From: Glycine soja | Taxonomy: Eukaryota > Streptophyta > Magnoliopsida > Fabales > Fabaceae | NCBI RefSeq assembly: GCF_004193775.1 | Contig: NC_041019.1 | Coordinates: forward strand, 54,162,957-54,226,956 | Length of the DNA stretch: 64,000 bases | Direction: 5' to 3' | Part shown: one piece after another, positions 39,151-51,459 of the stretch | Numbering within the stretch: the first letter of the stretch is position 1 | Layout: the number at the start of each line of letters is the position of its first letter | Notes under the pieces: generated by a model | Databases searched by the model: none | What the model saw: the letters and a program-made list of their open reading frames with translations, nothing else | Told to the model about the DNA's origin: nothing | Made by a program: the position numbers and the translations under genes

Positions 39151-39604
39151 CTTCTATTTCTTTAAAATACTATTCTAACCATTTAATTTATGAATACATG
39201 TCTAGTTGCACGTTTAAAGCTATAATCAAAGCACTGATAAAAAATGAAAAAGCCATACTGATAAAAAGAAAGCTATAATCAAAGCTATTTCAACTTTCAT
39301 TTTTTCATTCTTTCATCAGTAATTTACCAGGGGCTTGCTTTGAATGGGATCCAATTCCAATGTGTTACTGTGCTACTACACATATCATACATGACTCCGA
39401 ACCAGAAGGAAGCAAATTCCTTCTTATTGGTAAAAACAATGAGACTTATTCATGGTAAGATTTGGCTTACTCGAGTACAGGAAGAACGGTATTTTCAAAA
39501 TCTGGATTGTGATGGTGGTATTACGATGGCCAAGCAATTACGTAACATAATTATAATTAAAGCCAAGGTGTTGTTCTAGGTATATACTGATGTAGAAGGT
39601 GTTG

Positions 39605-40299
39605 CACTACTATTGCAAAAACCCCTTTTTACATCGGTTAAAAAGAACAATTTTTATTGTGGAGTCCATGGCGACCTGTGAATCAGGTAGGATTCTTGTG
39701 CTAGGAAGCTCCTTGGACTGAAACTCTTTGGAAATTAAACAACTCTTCCAATGCACGGTGGCAGTGGAATGTGACTCGTTCTTCACATCATTGCAGCTAT
39801 TTACCTCCTTTTTCTTAATCTGCATGGTTATCCAGATGGGTACGCTTGTCAAGATCGACTACCAAATGGAAACGGAGGCGGTGGTTCTTGAGAGAGTGAC
39901 GATGGATCTCCATCAGTGGAGATCTTCAACAGAATGGACTTTTGTGCTTGAGCTCAAAATCCTCAAACTTGCTCCAATCTATATTTTGTAATTAGAGTTA
40001 ATCCGAGAGAAGAAAAATGAAGGACTAATTCTAAAGAGGCAAGCCAGGGAAATGCAACATGTGAAGGATCAAATATGATGCTTTAAAGCCATTTCCCACA
40101 TTGGTAGAACTGATGTAAAACTGTAAATCAATTAAACTAAACATTGAGCAAAGAATTTTAAAGAATTTCCCTAAATCGGTTAACTACAGCCGATGTAAAA
40201 TAATTACTTTTTAAAATTAATAGTAAAACAAATGATGTAGAAAAGACATTGTAAAATATTATTGTCGTAGTTGTAAAATCTTATTCTTGTAATAATGTG
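39605..40299. mobile_element. CACTA-type non-autonomous transposon
   Basis: The left end begins CACTACTATTGCAAAAAC and is followed by a TTTTTACATCGGTT subterminal motif. The reverse complement of the right end begins CACATTATTACAAGAATA and carries the inverted subterminal motif (TTTTACATCGG ... TTAACCGATTTA). CACT-type termini with ACATCGG subterminal repeats indicate CACTA (En/Spm) elements. Flanking trinucleotides TTG and ATG agree at 2 of 3 positions, compatible with a decayed 3-bp target duplication. The interior (about 39,650-40,030) is less AT-biased and open on both strands, for example 39,728-39,991 (plus) and 39,610-39,852 (minus). It may be captured host sequence, but I cannot name a source gene. 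Confidence 0.6.
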
Positions 40300-43056
40300 A
40301 TGGAGGTAAGGGTGGTTTAATGCGAGTATTGAAAATCATACTTTCGATTTCGAATGATGGAATTGACTATGTTAATTGTTAAGATATAGTTGTGAATAGA
40401 GAGTGTGCAAGAGAGGGGGGGTGTATTTTCTTGACGAATGGGATAGAGAATTACACCACGAAAGTGGAGAAAGAGATGAGGAGGTGTATATTTACTAGGG
40501 TAATTTGGGGGAAAAAAGAGAAAAGGGAGGTGTGTAAGTAAAAGCAGGTGTAAATAGAAAGTGCCTATTCGATTGTGTATTTAAAATTTCAGTAACTTCA
40601 GTCTATTGATATAATTTTTCCCGCAAGGCTTAGCATATAAAATAGCTTCTTCTTTTGTACATATAATAAAGCCATTTTTTTTTTTTGCATATAAATGTTT
40701 TAGATTGTATTAGATTTCTTTTGGGTCCATAAATTTGCTAGAGGTTTTGGGTTTATCCTTTTGTTGATCCTGGTTTGGAAGCTGTTGGGCATTTTCTTTT
40801 TTTATCTAACAATATGAATCGTCTCTCATGAATGGCAGTGGGCTTGGTTCAGTCACGTTTTTGTTTACCCTCTCAAACTCAGATTTGTAATTAGTTGAAA
40901 CTGAGTAATTAGCTTTCTGAACTTTCTAATGGTGCATCTGCTCAGAGCAAGTGAAACTGTTAGTCTTTCCTATTTTGAACCAACTTTCTTAAGAATTTCG
41001 ATTACTTTAGCAACTCTTACTCTTTGTTAGAAAGGTAGTGATTTATGTTTAATTGTATTTTTTCTTTTTAGTTTTTTAAAAAATAATTTTATAAACTATT
41101 TTTTAAAGAATAGAAATAGGGAAAAGAATGTAGGAAAAAACAAAAATGATAGAAAAACTGAAATTAAAAAAAATGAATTAGAAATGTTCTGATTTTTTCT
41201 TTATTTTTAAAAACTGAAAAAAAAATTATTTTCAAATTACACTTTTTTATGCTTAAAATAATATACATTTGGACATTTTATATTTGACATTTAAAACAAG
41301 TTTTTTTTTGTTTTGTTTTTATAAACAGAAAACTATTTTTAAAAAAAAATCAAAATTGTCCTATTAAAAGTTACTTCATACATGCAAATAACTCTTAGTA
41401 GTTAGGTGGCTAGTTTTCCTGTAGTAGCCCATTTGTCACAAGAATTTCGGAATTTAGTCCAAAAATTGCTATGTAAATGAATTTTCATTACTAGTATAAA
41501 GTTTTTCTTTGCATACTTTTAATCCAAGAATTTTAGTTCAACTGGCACAACGTTTAATGAACTGTTTCATCATAGATTAACTAAGACCTTTTATAATAGC
41601 TTAATATTCCATATATCTTTGAATGAAATGTATGTTTAATTCAATTATGAAATGAATTAAATTAAAGTGATTTCACGAGACTATAGATTACATCTTGTAT
41701 ATATAATAGTGCAAAAAAAAAAACTATATAATATAGAAATTAACAGTTAATTAATTAATTAGGCAAATTGCATAAATGTTAAGTCACTATTTAAGTTTTT
41801 TGGGCCCTATGATACAAGTTCAATCAAATGATGCCTGCATGATTAGAATCTATATTCAACGTGACAGTTGAAAGGTTGTTGAAATTGAATTTAAGTTTAC
41901 ATGCCAATTAAAGAACAGGATAAAACTTTTATATAGTTTTATGGTACTGTTTGTGTTATTTTTTTTAATTAGAATTAGAATTTTAATTTAACAATCCATG
42001 TAATAAAAAATTTACATTAAAGAAATATGTCAATTCCTGGAAATAATAACAAAATACCAATAGATAACATACCAATTAAATATTTTAACAACTTAATAAA
42101 ATAAAATAATAAATTATAAATTCCACAATACTTAAATAACTAAATCTAATAATGCATCACTATTAGATAATAACTTGCGGATGTAATAGTAGTGGTTGAT
42201 ATTTCCCATAAAGGGTTTGATGTTGTTGGAGAATAAGGGTTTGATGTTATTAAAGGTGAAAATTCTTCGATTCAGAAACAACATACTAAATGAATATATG
42301 TTGAACCCTAAATACATAAAAAACAATAAAAAAAACAACTCATATTTTGTTCTAATTTTTTTAATTTACTGATTCAATAATAAATTCGAGAGTCTATCCA
42401 ATATCTATTAAGTCTACCTAGAGTTTATAAAAAAAAAATTTGTACACGTGTCAACTCGTAAAAGGTAAGTGGACATGTAAACTTGTGAGAATTAGTGAGT
42501 TAACTCGAGAGTTTGATAATCATGCAACATCACTCAAAATTGATAACAATAATAATAATAATAATAATAACAATAATAATAAAAGAACACCTAAAATACT
42601 GTATTTTAAAGAAATCTATTACTTAAGTAACAATGCTTGTTTCTTTCCAGGGTGGATTCTTAATTTTTATATTTTTAAGTTATTATGAAGTCTATTAATG
42701 AGATATTTACTAATTGTACCCTCTCATTGCTTATGTAAAGAGGATGTATTAATTGATCTATTAATTATATAAGTCACATATAAAAATTAATTTTCAATTA
42801 CAAATAGTGTGATTAAATGTAATAATCACTTAAAACATTTAATTTTATGGGACCATTTGTAATAAAACTTAAATTCATGACATTATTAATTGAAATTAAC
42901 TACATTATTTTTATTATTTTTGATAAATTAATTATATAAAAAAATCAAAGGGACTATATAGAATTATATAAGGTTGGCACGAGTGAAAAAAGTTCTTAGT
43001 TCATATGTAAGAGAATGAGGAGTTAGTCTCCAAAGGTATAGGATGAAATGAACATG
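40300..43056. other. AT-rich intergenic DNA with a trinucleotide tract
   Basis: No gene is supported. An (AAT/AAC)n trinucleotide run lies at about 42,544-42,582; the surrounding open frame merely reads it as poly-Asn. A short poly-G/GA-rich stretch is at about 40,405-40,425. Confidence 0.5.
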
Positions 43057-43061
43057 GATGG

Positions 43062-43525
43062 TGTATTACTCCTGATTGTCGACTTCTCGACTTTTCTCAT
43101 ACTATGACATTTTACACGGTGATATTTCACTTAACATCCTTGTTGATCATAACCCTTCACCGATTAGAATTCTTTATAGTTAGCCCTTTCTGAGACCTTA
43201 ACGTACAATTAACACTTACACTGCTCGACTGCTATCAAGATCATGATTGTCCTCATAAATCAACACGAGACTTGTCAGCATGCTCTGTTCTTACTCACAT
43301 GCGTTATGAAAAACTTTTCAGATGGTCACCCATTCCATAACTACCCCCAAGTTAAACACGCTTAACTGTAGAGTTCTTAAGTGATATGCTATGAAAAAAT
43401 AAATACATCTTGTTGGTATAAGTAGTACTAATTAATTCATTTCATTAATCCTCAATTGTACAGTCCTATACCTATACAACATCTAAATCTCTCTCTTTTC
43501 GGTGTAATTCGTTTAGAGTGTTACA
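43062..43525 (-). mobile_element. Cassandra-like solo LTR carrying a 5S-rRNA-like sequence
   Basis: This 464-bp unit has TG...CA ends and is flanked by the perfect 5-bp direct repeat GATGG (43,057-43,061 and 43,526-43,530), the target duplication expected for an LTR retrotransposon. Only one LTR is present, so it is a solo LTR left by recombination. On the minus strand it starts TGTAACACTC and contains a 5S-rRNA-like region (see the separate entry). 5S-derived sequence inside LTRs is the hallmark of Cassandra TRIM elements. This unit is longer than the LTR size I associate with Cassandra (about 240-350 bp), so it may be a legume variant or carry extra sequence. Confidence 0.75.
43300..43427 (-). 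pseudogene. 5S rRNA-like sequence within the LTR, degenerate
   Basis: On the minus strand the segment reads TTATACCAACAAGATG, then AAGAACTCTACAGTTAAGCG, then GGGGGTAGTTATGGAATG and GGTGACCATCTG. This follows the order of plant 5S rRNA (CATACCAGCACTAATG, AGAACTCCGCAGTTAAGCG, GAGTAGTACTAGGATG, GGTGACCTCCTG). The box A core AGTTAAGCGTG is intact (complement of 43,357-43,367) and the box C core GGAATGGGTGACC is nearly so (complement of 43,324-43,336). An A-rich insertion and several substitutions mean it is not a functional 5S gene; whether RNA polymerase III could still use it is unknown. Confidence 0.8.
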
Positions 43526-43574
43526 GATGGAGTGAAAGCTAGAAAAGTTATTAATTTGTTTAATTTGGAAAATT

Positions 43575-43915
43575 TGAAAGGAATCATGATCCATCCCATT
43601 CTATTGTTTCACCCAAATTTTTTGTCTCCCATACATATTTGGGGTGTAGAATTAAATCTTTTAGATTGCAAAAAGAAATCCTTTTATCTTTATAAATTTT
43701 ATCGTCATTAGTCTCTTAAAGATAATATATTAAAAATAAAGATAATATAGAAATAAAAAATTTATAACTTTCCATTCCATCCTTTTTTTCAAACAAGTGG
43801 AATGAAATATTTGTTCCATTCCATTATAAAATATCCAAACAATAGAACAATATTTTTTTTTTATTCCACTTCATTCCTATTCCATTCTCAATTATCAATT
43901 CAAACATAACCCTAC
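43575..43915. mobile_element. Possible MITE with 'CATTCC' repeats
   Basis: Contains repeated inverted pieces of the string TGGAATGGAAT / ATTCCATTCC ('ccatcccattctattg' near the left, 'attccattctcaattatc' near the right, with 'ccattccatcc' and 'ccattccattat' inside). This self-complementary, AT-rich layout is typical of small fold-back elements. Ends and target duplication are not defined. Confidence 0.3.
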
Positions 43916-46051
43916 TCTTATGAACTAAGCAAAACCTAGTTGAATGGGGTCTTTCTTTACTTTTAGTAACTCAAAGGAGATTTGGTCCTACACTAAATAA
44001 TCGACACTCATTGAGAAAAGATTAAATTAAATAATAACGGACTTACAATATTTTTTAAGAAAAAACTCTCAAAATATAGTTTAGTAATAGAAATAAAAGA
44101 GATATATTAAAATGGATTAGAGTAAAACGGTTAAGGATAGAGTCATCAAAATAAGGCAAAATCCATAAGCTAACTTGAACCTCCACGGGTTTGGATTGAG
44201 TCATGTGGATAAAAATTAATACATTTTGATTATAAGAAAAAATTAACCCAGACCCTTTAAAACTCGATCCATCTGAATTGAACTTGTAGTGAGTTAGATT
44301 GACCCATTTTACTATCATCTTAATGTTTGTTCATGTGTCATTATTCAATTATTAATAAGAGCTTGGATTGTTTTATTAATTTTGTTATGTAATTTTATTA
44401 TTTTACTGCAATCATATGTTTTGCATACTCTCATATTTTTGTAGTATTATTCTTATGTCATACATTTTTTTTCATAAAAAATATTTTTTAAAAAACTTAT
44501 GTGAACTAATCCATTTAACTCATTAATCCTGGTGAATTGGGTTAAGTTAACTTTTTATAGGTTCACCAAAAAGTGAGCCGAGTTGAACTAGTCCATCTTT
44601 TGAGCAATCTGTGGTGTCAAACTGAATTGACCAAGTTAGTTTATTTTCACAGTTCTAATTAAGAAGATCAATTATATAAATATTAATAATAAAAAATTAA
44701 TCTTAGATGGTTGAGGGATAAATTTTTTTGTTAGCTATAGAGATAGTGTGTGTGAATTATGTTTTTAAAAGAAGATAATAGAGAAAATATTAAAAATCTC
44801 TAATTAGAGTAAAGAAAATTAGAATTTCACTCTTCAAAATTTGTTTTCTTATTTATAGTATAAGAATTAATAATAGTGGATGATTGATAAAGAAGCCACG
44901 TGAAAGCTGAAGCGCAAGAGCCATTAAAGGGAGAAGAGCAAAAAGTAGCACGGTATTGGTTTAAGAATTCACCATGTTGTTTATATTTGCCTCATGCATT
45001 TTAATTAAGGACCTGTTATGATTAGTAGTAGTGCTACAAACCTGTCATTATCCCTGCTTAATTATTCGTCTCTCGATTATTAAGAAAAAATTCATTGTCA
45101 GACAATTTCACTTATATTTTTCCTCATGTTTTAGATTTGTTTATGCTCTCTTAATAATATTGTTGGATTGCTACTGAGATATCAATCATGCTTTTTGGTT
45201 AGGTTTATAGTTAATGATGTGATAAATTATGATTAACAAGGAAAATAAAAGATACAGTTAAGTATTTTGCGAAGTGCATCAGAGAACGTTTCGTACGTTT
45301 TCTTATTCTTTTTCATTTTTCAAACAAAAAGTTAACTTTGCCGACCATAAATTGTGGAAAAAACTAATTTATCAGCTGCAGTGCACATTTTGAAATTATA
45401 GTCTATGGCGAAAAAGAAAGTCTTGTACAACTTCTATCATCCTTGCTCATTTTCTAATGAAGTGGATAGTGGTCTTAATCTAAGATTACAATTTTGGAAA
45501 CTATATAATATGAGAATAGAAAGTTACTTATAATATAAGAAATTCAACAACTAATTAAGGGGGAAGGAAACACAGCGGAGAGAAAATGTTTAAAAAGTTC
45601 ATCCACAAAATTTATTTATTCAATGCAATGAAATTTGATGGAGAAACCATAAATGAAAGAAACACAATTTCACCAAACAAAATCACAGGAGTAAGACTTC
45701 ACTTCCAAATCCTCTCTAATTAATGGTAGTATCTACTGACAAAAACTGAACAATGGCTGAACGATAATAATGGCTTGAAATAAATAACACCGTCGGTGAT
45801 TCAAGAAGCAACAATATTGGTGATTCGGGAAGCAGAAGTTGAAATCACCATGACATCCCATGAATTAGTACAGATAATTATTCAATTTTAATTAAAAAAT
45901 TTGAATTTAAGTTTTAAGTATATACTTACGTTAAATATTCAAACAAAATATTTCGTTACGTGCCTATAACTATAACAAATTTTCTAATGATTGCCTCGTA
46001 CAATAAATAAATATTGTTAAAGATCTCATACGATTAATGATGAGATCAATT
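43916..46051. other. Intergenic DNA with hAT-like remnants
   Basis: Segments ending near 44,318 ('gacccattttactatcat') and near 44,656 ('tttattttcacagttcta') resemble decayed right ends of hAT-type elements in the same orientation, with AACCCAA-type interiors; left ends were not found. No gene is supported. Confidence 0.35.
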
Positions 46052-46135
46052 AAGTACAAGTAAGGATAATTCCTATCTTATGATCAAATTTATAAGTACA
46101 AGTAAGGATAATTCCTATCTTATAATCAAATTTTA
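46052..46135 (+). repeat. 42-bp tandem duplication
   Basis: AAGTACAAGTAAGGATAATT begins at 46,052 and again at 46,094. The two 42-bp units are almost identical (TTATGATC versus TTATAATC, plus a one-base length difference at the end), indicating a fairly recent duplication in non-coding DNA. Confidence 0.9.
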
Positions 46136-46466
46136 TAAGATTAAGTTAGATGTATAATTTACTGTCAAACACATATTTCTTCACCAAATTAAGTAAGTTA
46201 GATGAAGCTAATAATGCATCCTGTGTTCGGTATAAATATGCATGTTTAAGATCTAATCTATCATATTATTAATTTTAGTAAAAAAATGTTCTTAATTTTA
46301 TTATTATATTTATTATTTTATTAAATTGTTAATTTGACAAGTCCTTGATTAAAATTAGAAACTTGTTATTATGATAAAGGTTATGATAACAAAAAAAATC
46401 ATTTTATAATTTTAATCTAAATTATTCTTGATCGTAGGATTATTATAATTAGGACATCAATAATTC

Positions 46467-46493
46467 ATATATATATATATATATATATATATA
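46467..46493. repeat. (AT)n microsatellite
   Basis: Uninterrupted AT dinucleotide run of 27 bases. Confidence 0.95.
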
Positions 46494-49290
46494 AATTTTT
46501 TATTAAATAAAGATTAATAGATCTCCTTTATTAAATTACATATATAGATTATGTATATGTGGATGTCATCATTGAACTGACTCAATTGAGAATTTATAAT
46601 AGTTAATATTATCTTATATGTCAATAAGAAGCTTTTAAGAATAAATATAATAATTTTCTTTGACCTGAGATTGTCATACTAATTAACAAGTTGTTTATTA
46701 TATTTTAAATTCGGACACATGATGTTTTAGGGCAATAGTTGAATGGATATTGAATATGGTTAAATACTTGTAGAATTAATAATTAATAAAAAAGAAATCT
46801 ATCAACTCTAAGTAATGAGTATGAGCTCTTTGATATAATACCTTGGTTAGGACAATCGAATGAAAGAAGAAAAAAATTTCTTACATCATTCATTAATTAA
46901 ATGTGTTAGCTTATTCGAGTTTGATAATAATATTATACTCTAGAGTTAACCTTGAGCTATAAATAATGACAAAAAATATTACATTATTTTTCTATTGATT
47001 TTTGAAGGTAAGAGATATTATTTTATGTTATCCGAATGCTAAAGAGTATTTTTAGACGTCTATCTTGATTAAATTAGAAAATTTAGTTTAGTAAAATAAA
47101 TATTTTAGTGAAATATTATTATATTTTTTTACTAGCACTAAGAATGTAATTAATATAAAAAAAAAAGTTATCCATATTTTTTTTTACTAGCACGAAGAAT
47201 ATTCAACATATACTTTTTGCAGTTTAAAAAAATAGTATAAAAGTAGGCTAGATAGAACAAAATTAATTAATTAATTAACAAAACGACCACCTAAGATAAC
47301 TTCTTTCCTTTCCATGTTGTCAGCCGACTTTTCATTGCCTCTATAATGGCTTAAGGATTTTATAGGACGAGCCTAAAATTTGATAAGAATACTTGTGGAG
47401 TTGTCATTTATCAGGTTTGTTATTTAATGTAGGGTTTGCATTGTATTGAGACATCAAGGAATGAAGAAATGTTTTGTAGCTACCACTTATATCTTCTTTG
47501 TAGCTTTTCATGTTCTTCGTAACTAATTAATGGTAGGCTCAGTTCTTGTATATATAGACTTAGTTTGATTTCTTTAGAAGAGAACGAAGCTGTGAGAAAG
47601 CTGTCAGTAAATTAAAAGATAATTGTCTGTCTAAGAAGGAATGATTCGTCTCATGTGATATATATTTCACTCTATTTCTCGTGGGAAAATATCCTCCATA
47701 AAAAATAATGCTAATGTTCTTTTCCCAATCTCCTCTCATGGGATAAATATATGATTTCTAACTTATTAGAATGTGCTTATAAAATTATGTTAATTTTTTT
47801 TCTCTCCTCTTCAATAATTTCCTACAATCTTTTCTTTATTGGATAATGTTAGTTATCAGTTATTAATTTTATTAGTGAAAGAATTCAAATTTACAACTTT
47901 TTCCTTCATTTTCTCTACCATCAAATCAACTTTATAACTTATAACCTCTATCTCCTAGTCTTACAAACTTGCTGCTATGTGTTCCTTGTTTTTGGTTTTA
48001 GCTAAGCAAATTTTGCTTTGGATTTCTTCCATGCTCATATCATTATGTTCATCGCCTGGATAAGTAATGAAACAAGGTGACAATAATTGAACAGTGGTTC
48101 CTAATATAGTTGTTATTCGGTTGTAGAATATTAAATTTAGAACTTAAATTCTGGACGGTGAAATTAATGGTTCACACCAGTGATGGAAACAGCCAAGTAG
48201 AATCTTCATTTTCCTCCTTTAAACTTTTCGGTATAGCATATGGTGGAAGCTAAGAAATTTTGGTGTGGCAACTTTTGAACTTGAAGGTGCATTATTTGAA
48301 AATCAGCAATGGGTGGTAGGGGCACTTAGGGCTAGCGCCATCGTGATGAAGACTTACATTTAAGATTTGAGAAAACCAGCTGTGTCAATAAATCCTGTTA
48401 CTACATTACCTTAACGTGTATCAAACGCATCCTTAGAAATTAGAATACCATCCAAATAAATTAATGCAGTTTTTTGTGTTTCTGCTTTGGAAACGCGGCT
48501 AGATCATAAGGCGTTTAGTTCTTTGGAGTTAACTTTAAATTTATTAAAAATTGAGTTGATTTAACTTGACTTCATTTATATAGTTTAACCACCACTATTA
48601 AATAGTTAGTCTATGCTTAATCAATAATCATGTGATTATGTCTTTATGTACGCAAACATAAAAGTGCCATGACCCATGATGGGCATCCACTAGTATCCAG
48701 TGTTAAGCCGTTGCATATTCTTTTCATCATCGCAATCATACCCTGCCTTTAGATAATGTATGAATTTGATTCTGTCGCCAGATAGGAAAAAGTTTAGACA
48801 TTTATTAAAGAGCTTACAGTGTGAATAGTAAATAAGTTATAAAATTAAGTTTAGACATTTATTAAAGAGCTTCTGACTTGTTTGGTTAGAATTAAGTTTG
48901 CATTTTTCTTTATCGCATCTTGAAGTAGCGGGATTAGCTTCATATAAACTTTTTTTTTTTGGTTGTGGATTTTAACATATGTAATTATATTAATAAGTTA
49001 TAAAATTTCACTCATATATAACAAGCACAATATAATATTATCTTTGCTGTTTTATATAAGAAACAAGTGAGAGTATCTCTTTTTTCCTACTTATAAAAAA
49101 TATAGACTCACTCCTAAATGTATTCTTAAGAATATAATAGCATTTCTGATCTTAAGTACTTCGGAGGAAAGAAAACATGTTTGGATAAACAGCTTAACAA
49201 GTCTTTAATTAAGTTACTTTTAATGTTAAACAAAAAGTTGTTCAAATAACAAAATTCTGTTACTGTACTGCTATAGGTTTATTTCTTTTC
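46494..49290. other. Intergenic DNA with short repeats
   Basis: No gene is supported. A 26-bp direct repeat (AAGTTTAGACATTTATTAAA plus GAGCTT) occurs at 48,790-48,815 and 48,847-48,872. The stretch about 48,640-48,790 is a diverged copy of sequences near 53.4 and 54.05 kb. A less AT-biased stretch at about 48,150-48,420 could be a decayed element but could not be identified. Confidence 0.45.
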
Positions 49291-49718
49291 AGTAAATTAC
49301 ATTTTCATCTCTTAAGAAATATGAATATTATATTTTTCTCTCTTTATTAAAATATATGTTTCCCTCCCCTTATATATTTAAATATATGCCACTTTAGTCT
49401 ATTTTTTAATTTTTTTCACAAAATTCTATTTATATCCATAAAAAAATATTACCAAACATATAAAAACAAATTACATTAACACACTCATGAGATTTATTCA
49501 AATTACGCGTGATACTCTTGTTTATTTAACATTTACACCAACACCCTTTATAGGGTTGGGATGTTGTAATGTTTTCAAATATCAAGTTGAATTAATGTAA
49601 TATTTAAGGGATATCAATGTAATATTTTCAACCATTAAGAGGTTAATGTAGGAATATAAAAAAGAGTGATATTCTATATAATTCAAAAAAAAACTTAGAA
49701 GTAAAAGTGTAATTTACT
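49291..49718. mobile_element. 428-bp terminal-inverted-repeat element (MITE)
   Basis: The left end AGTAAATTACATTTTCATCT is matched by the reverse complement of the right end, AGTAAATTACACTTTTACTT; the similarity extends over about 25 bases. The interior is AT-rich and non-coding. Size and termini fit a non-autonomous DNA element. No obvious target duplication is seen. Confidence 0.65.
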
Positions 49719-49908
49719 CAAAATATTACTACATTAGATTTTTATTTTTTGTGTGTGAGAGGGAGACAGATAATGCATCCCTTTAATAATTATTAATTTT
49801 AAATAAACTATTATGAATTATGTTAAATTTAAATATATACTTAAAAATGATTTATTTTTAATTATTATTTTCATAAAACGTATTTTATAGTAATCAAATT
49901 AAAAATAT

Positions 49909-49913
<5 letters not shown>

Positions 49914-49947
<34 letters not shown>
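49914..49947. repeat. (AT)n microsatellite
   Basis: Uninterrupted TA dinucleotide run of 34 bases. Further (TA)n runs lie at about 50,216-50,250 and 50,566-50,586. Confidence 0.95.
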
Positions 49948-49952
<5 letters not shown>

Positions 49953-50143
49953 AAGACAATATTCCTATTTGGTTTACACATATATATTTATACACTTTTT
50001 ATCTTTTAACTATCCTAAAAAAATATGCACTACCCTATTTTAATTTTATTTTTACTCTGCCTCACACCTCTTCATATAAAAAAAATAATTCAGAATACCA
50101 ATTTTTTGTGTCTTACTTAAAAGCTAAAAACTGTGGCGGACAT

Positions 50144-50204
50144 AGAGACGTTAGTTATAGTACCCGTTTAATAGAGTTAAACGGGTACTATAACTAACGT
50201 CTCT
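50144..50204. repeat. Perfect 28-bp inverted repeat with a 5-base loop
   Basis: 50,144-50,171 and 50,177-50,204 are exact reverse complements, separated by only TAGAG. The arms begin AGAGACGTTAGTTATAGTAC. Similarity continues imperfectly outward (TGGCGGACAT versus TGGCAAACAGAG in inverted sense), making a hairpin of about 40 bp flanked on the right by (TA)n. It could be a miniature fold-back element or a small-RNA-generating hairpin; sequence alone cannot tell. Confidence 0.9.
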
Positions 50205-51459
50205 CTCTGTTTGCCATATATATATATATATATAACTATATATATATATATATAACTTTAATAAAATTAAACACAAAGTAAGATAATATTTAATTAATCT
50301 TATCAATGTAGTATTAATATTATATTATGGAGATATATGCAGACACTCTAATACTTATCTTTCCACTAGTATATATAATTAAAATAGAATTAACACAAGT
50401 ACTAAGGTAATTTAATATTAGCCAGGTAATATTTATATAAATATATAAATAAATGGATAATTTTCGTATATATTACTATTATTTATTATATGTATTAAAT
50501 AATTTTTTTATTTAATAAATATAATACTAATATATTATATTAAATGTATAAAATTTTAAATTTATATATATATATATATATATATATTACAATTTATTGT
50601 TGAATAAAATGTATATTATCTTTAGTATGGTTCTATATTTTAACCTAAAAATGAAAAGCAGTATAATACTTGCATCTTTCAAACAAAATAATTATAATTT
50701 ATTTTCGTAGTGTTGAAATAAATAAATTAATTAAACTTTATTAAGACTATAATTTAATACAAGAAAAAGTATAACTGAAAGAGTGTAATTTACTCTCAGC
50801 TTTATTAAATATTGTCATACATGCAGTCAACTGATTGTAAATACTATAAATACGGTGTGCCACTTGTCGTGGGGTGTTAGTCTATATGATACTTTATCAA
50901 GAAGGGTCAAGTAGGCACTAGGTGCTCGTTAGATATATATTGGATTTTCTTTTGAAAAATAATAAACGTACACCTTATTAAGAGATGTATGTTGGTGAAA
51001 ACAATAAACAATTATAAAAAATGATATGTACAATGAAATATATTATAAAAAAGAAAATGAAGTAAAAAAATCTATATTCATAATACTTTTTTTTATCAAC
51101 ACTGGCACCTTACCTTGTTTAAAAAAAAACAAAATTACAGTAATAGAAAAGAAAACATTTCCAATATTACTTCACAACACATTAATATTATGTTGAGCTG
51201 CCATAAAGTTCACCTAGAAGTTTAGTTTTACCTTTTTGTAGACTTGTAACTATTCAAATAACTTGTGAGTGATGAAGGATCTTTTCTTTTGAATTTGAGC
51301 TTGCCTATCCTTTAGGAAACTGAATAGTGTTTACCTAATTTTTTTTTTCTAAAAAGTAAAAGCTATTCTATTTTATTACAAAAGTCTCATTTCTTTATGA
51401 ACGACTTTACTTTTTAGAAATGTTTAGAGCTTCAAAACTAGGTTAGTAGAGTAGCTAGG

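Noticed and set aside
42440..42688. 82-residue open frame containing a poly-Asn run
   Set aside because: The frame simply translates an AAT trinucleotide microsatellite in AT-rich DNA.
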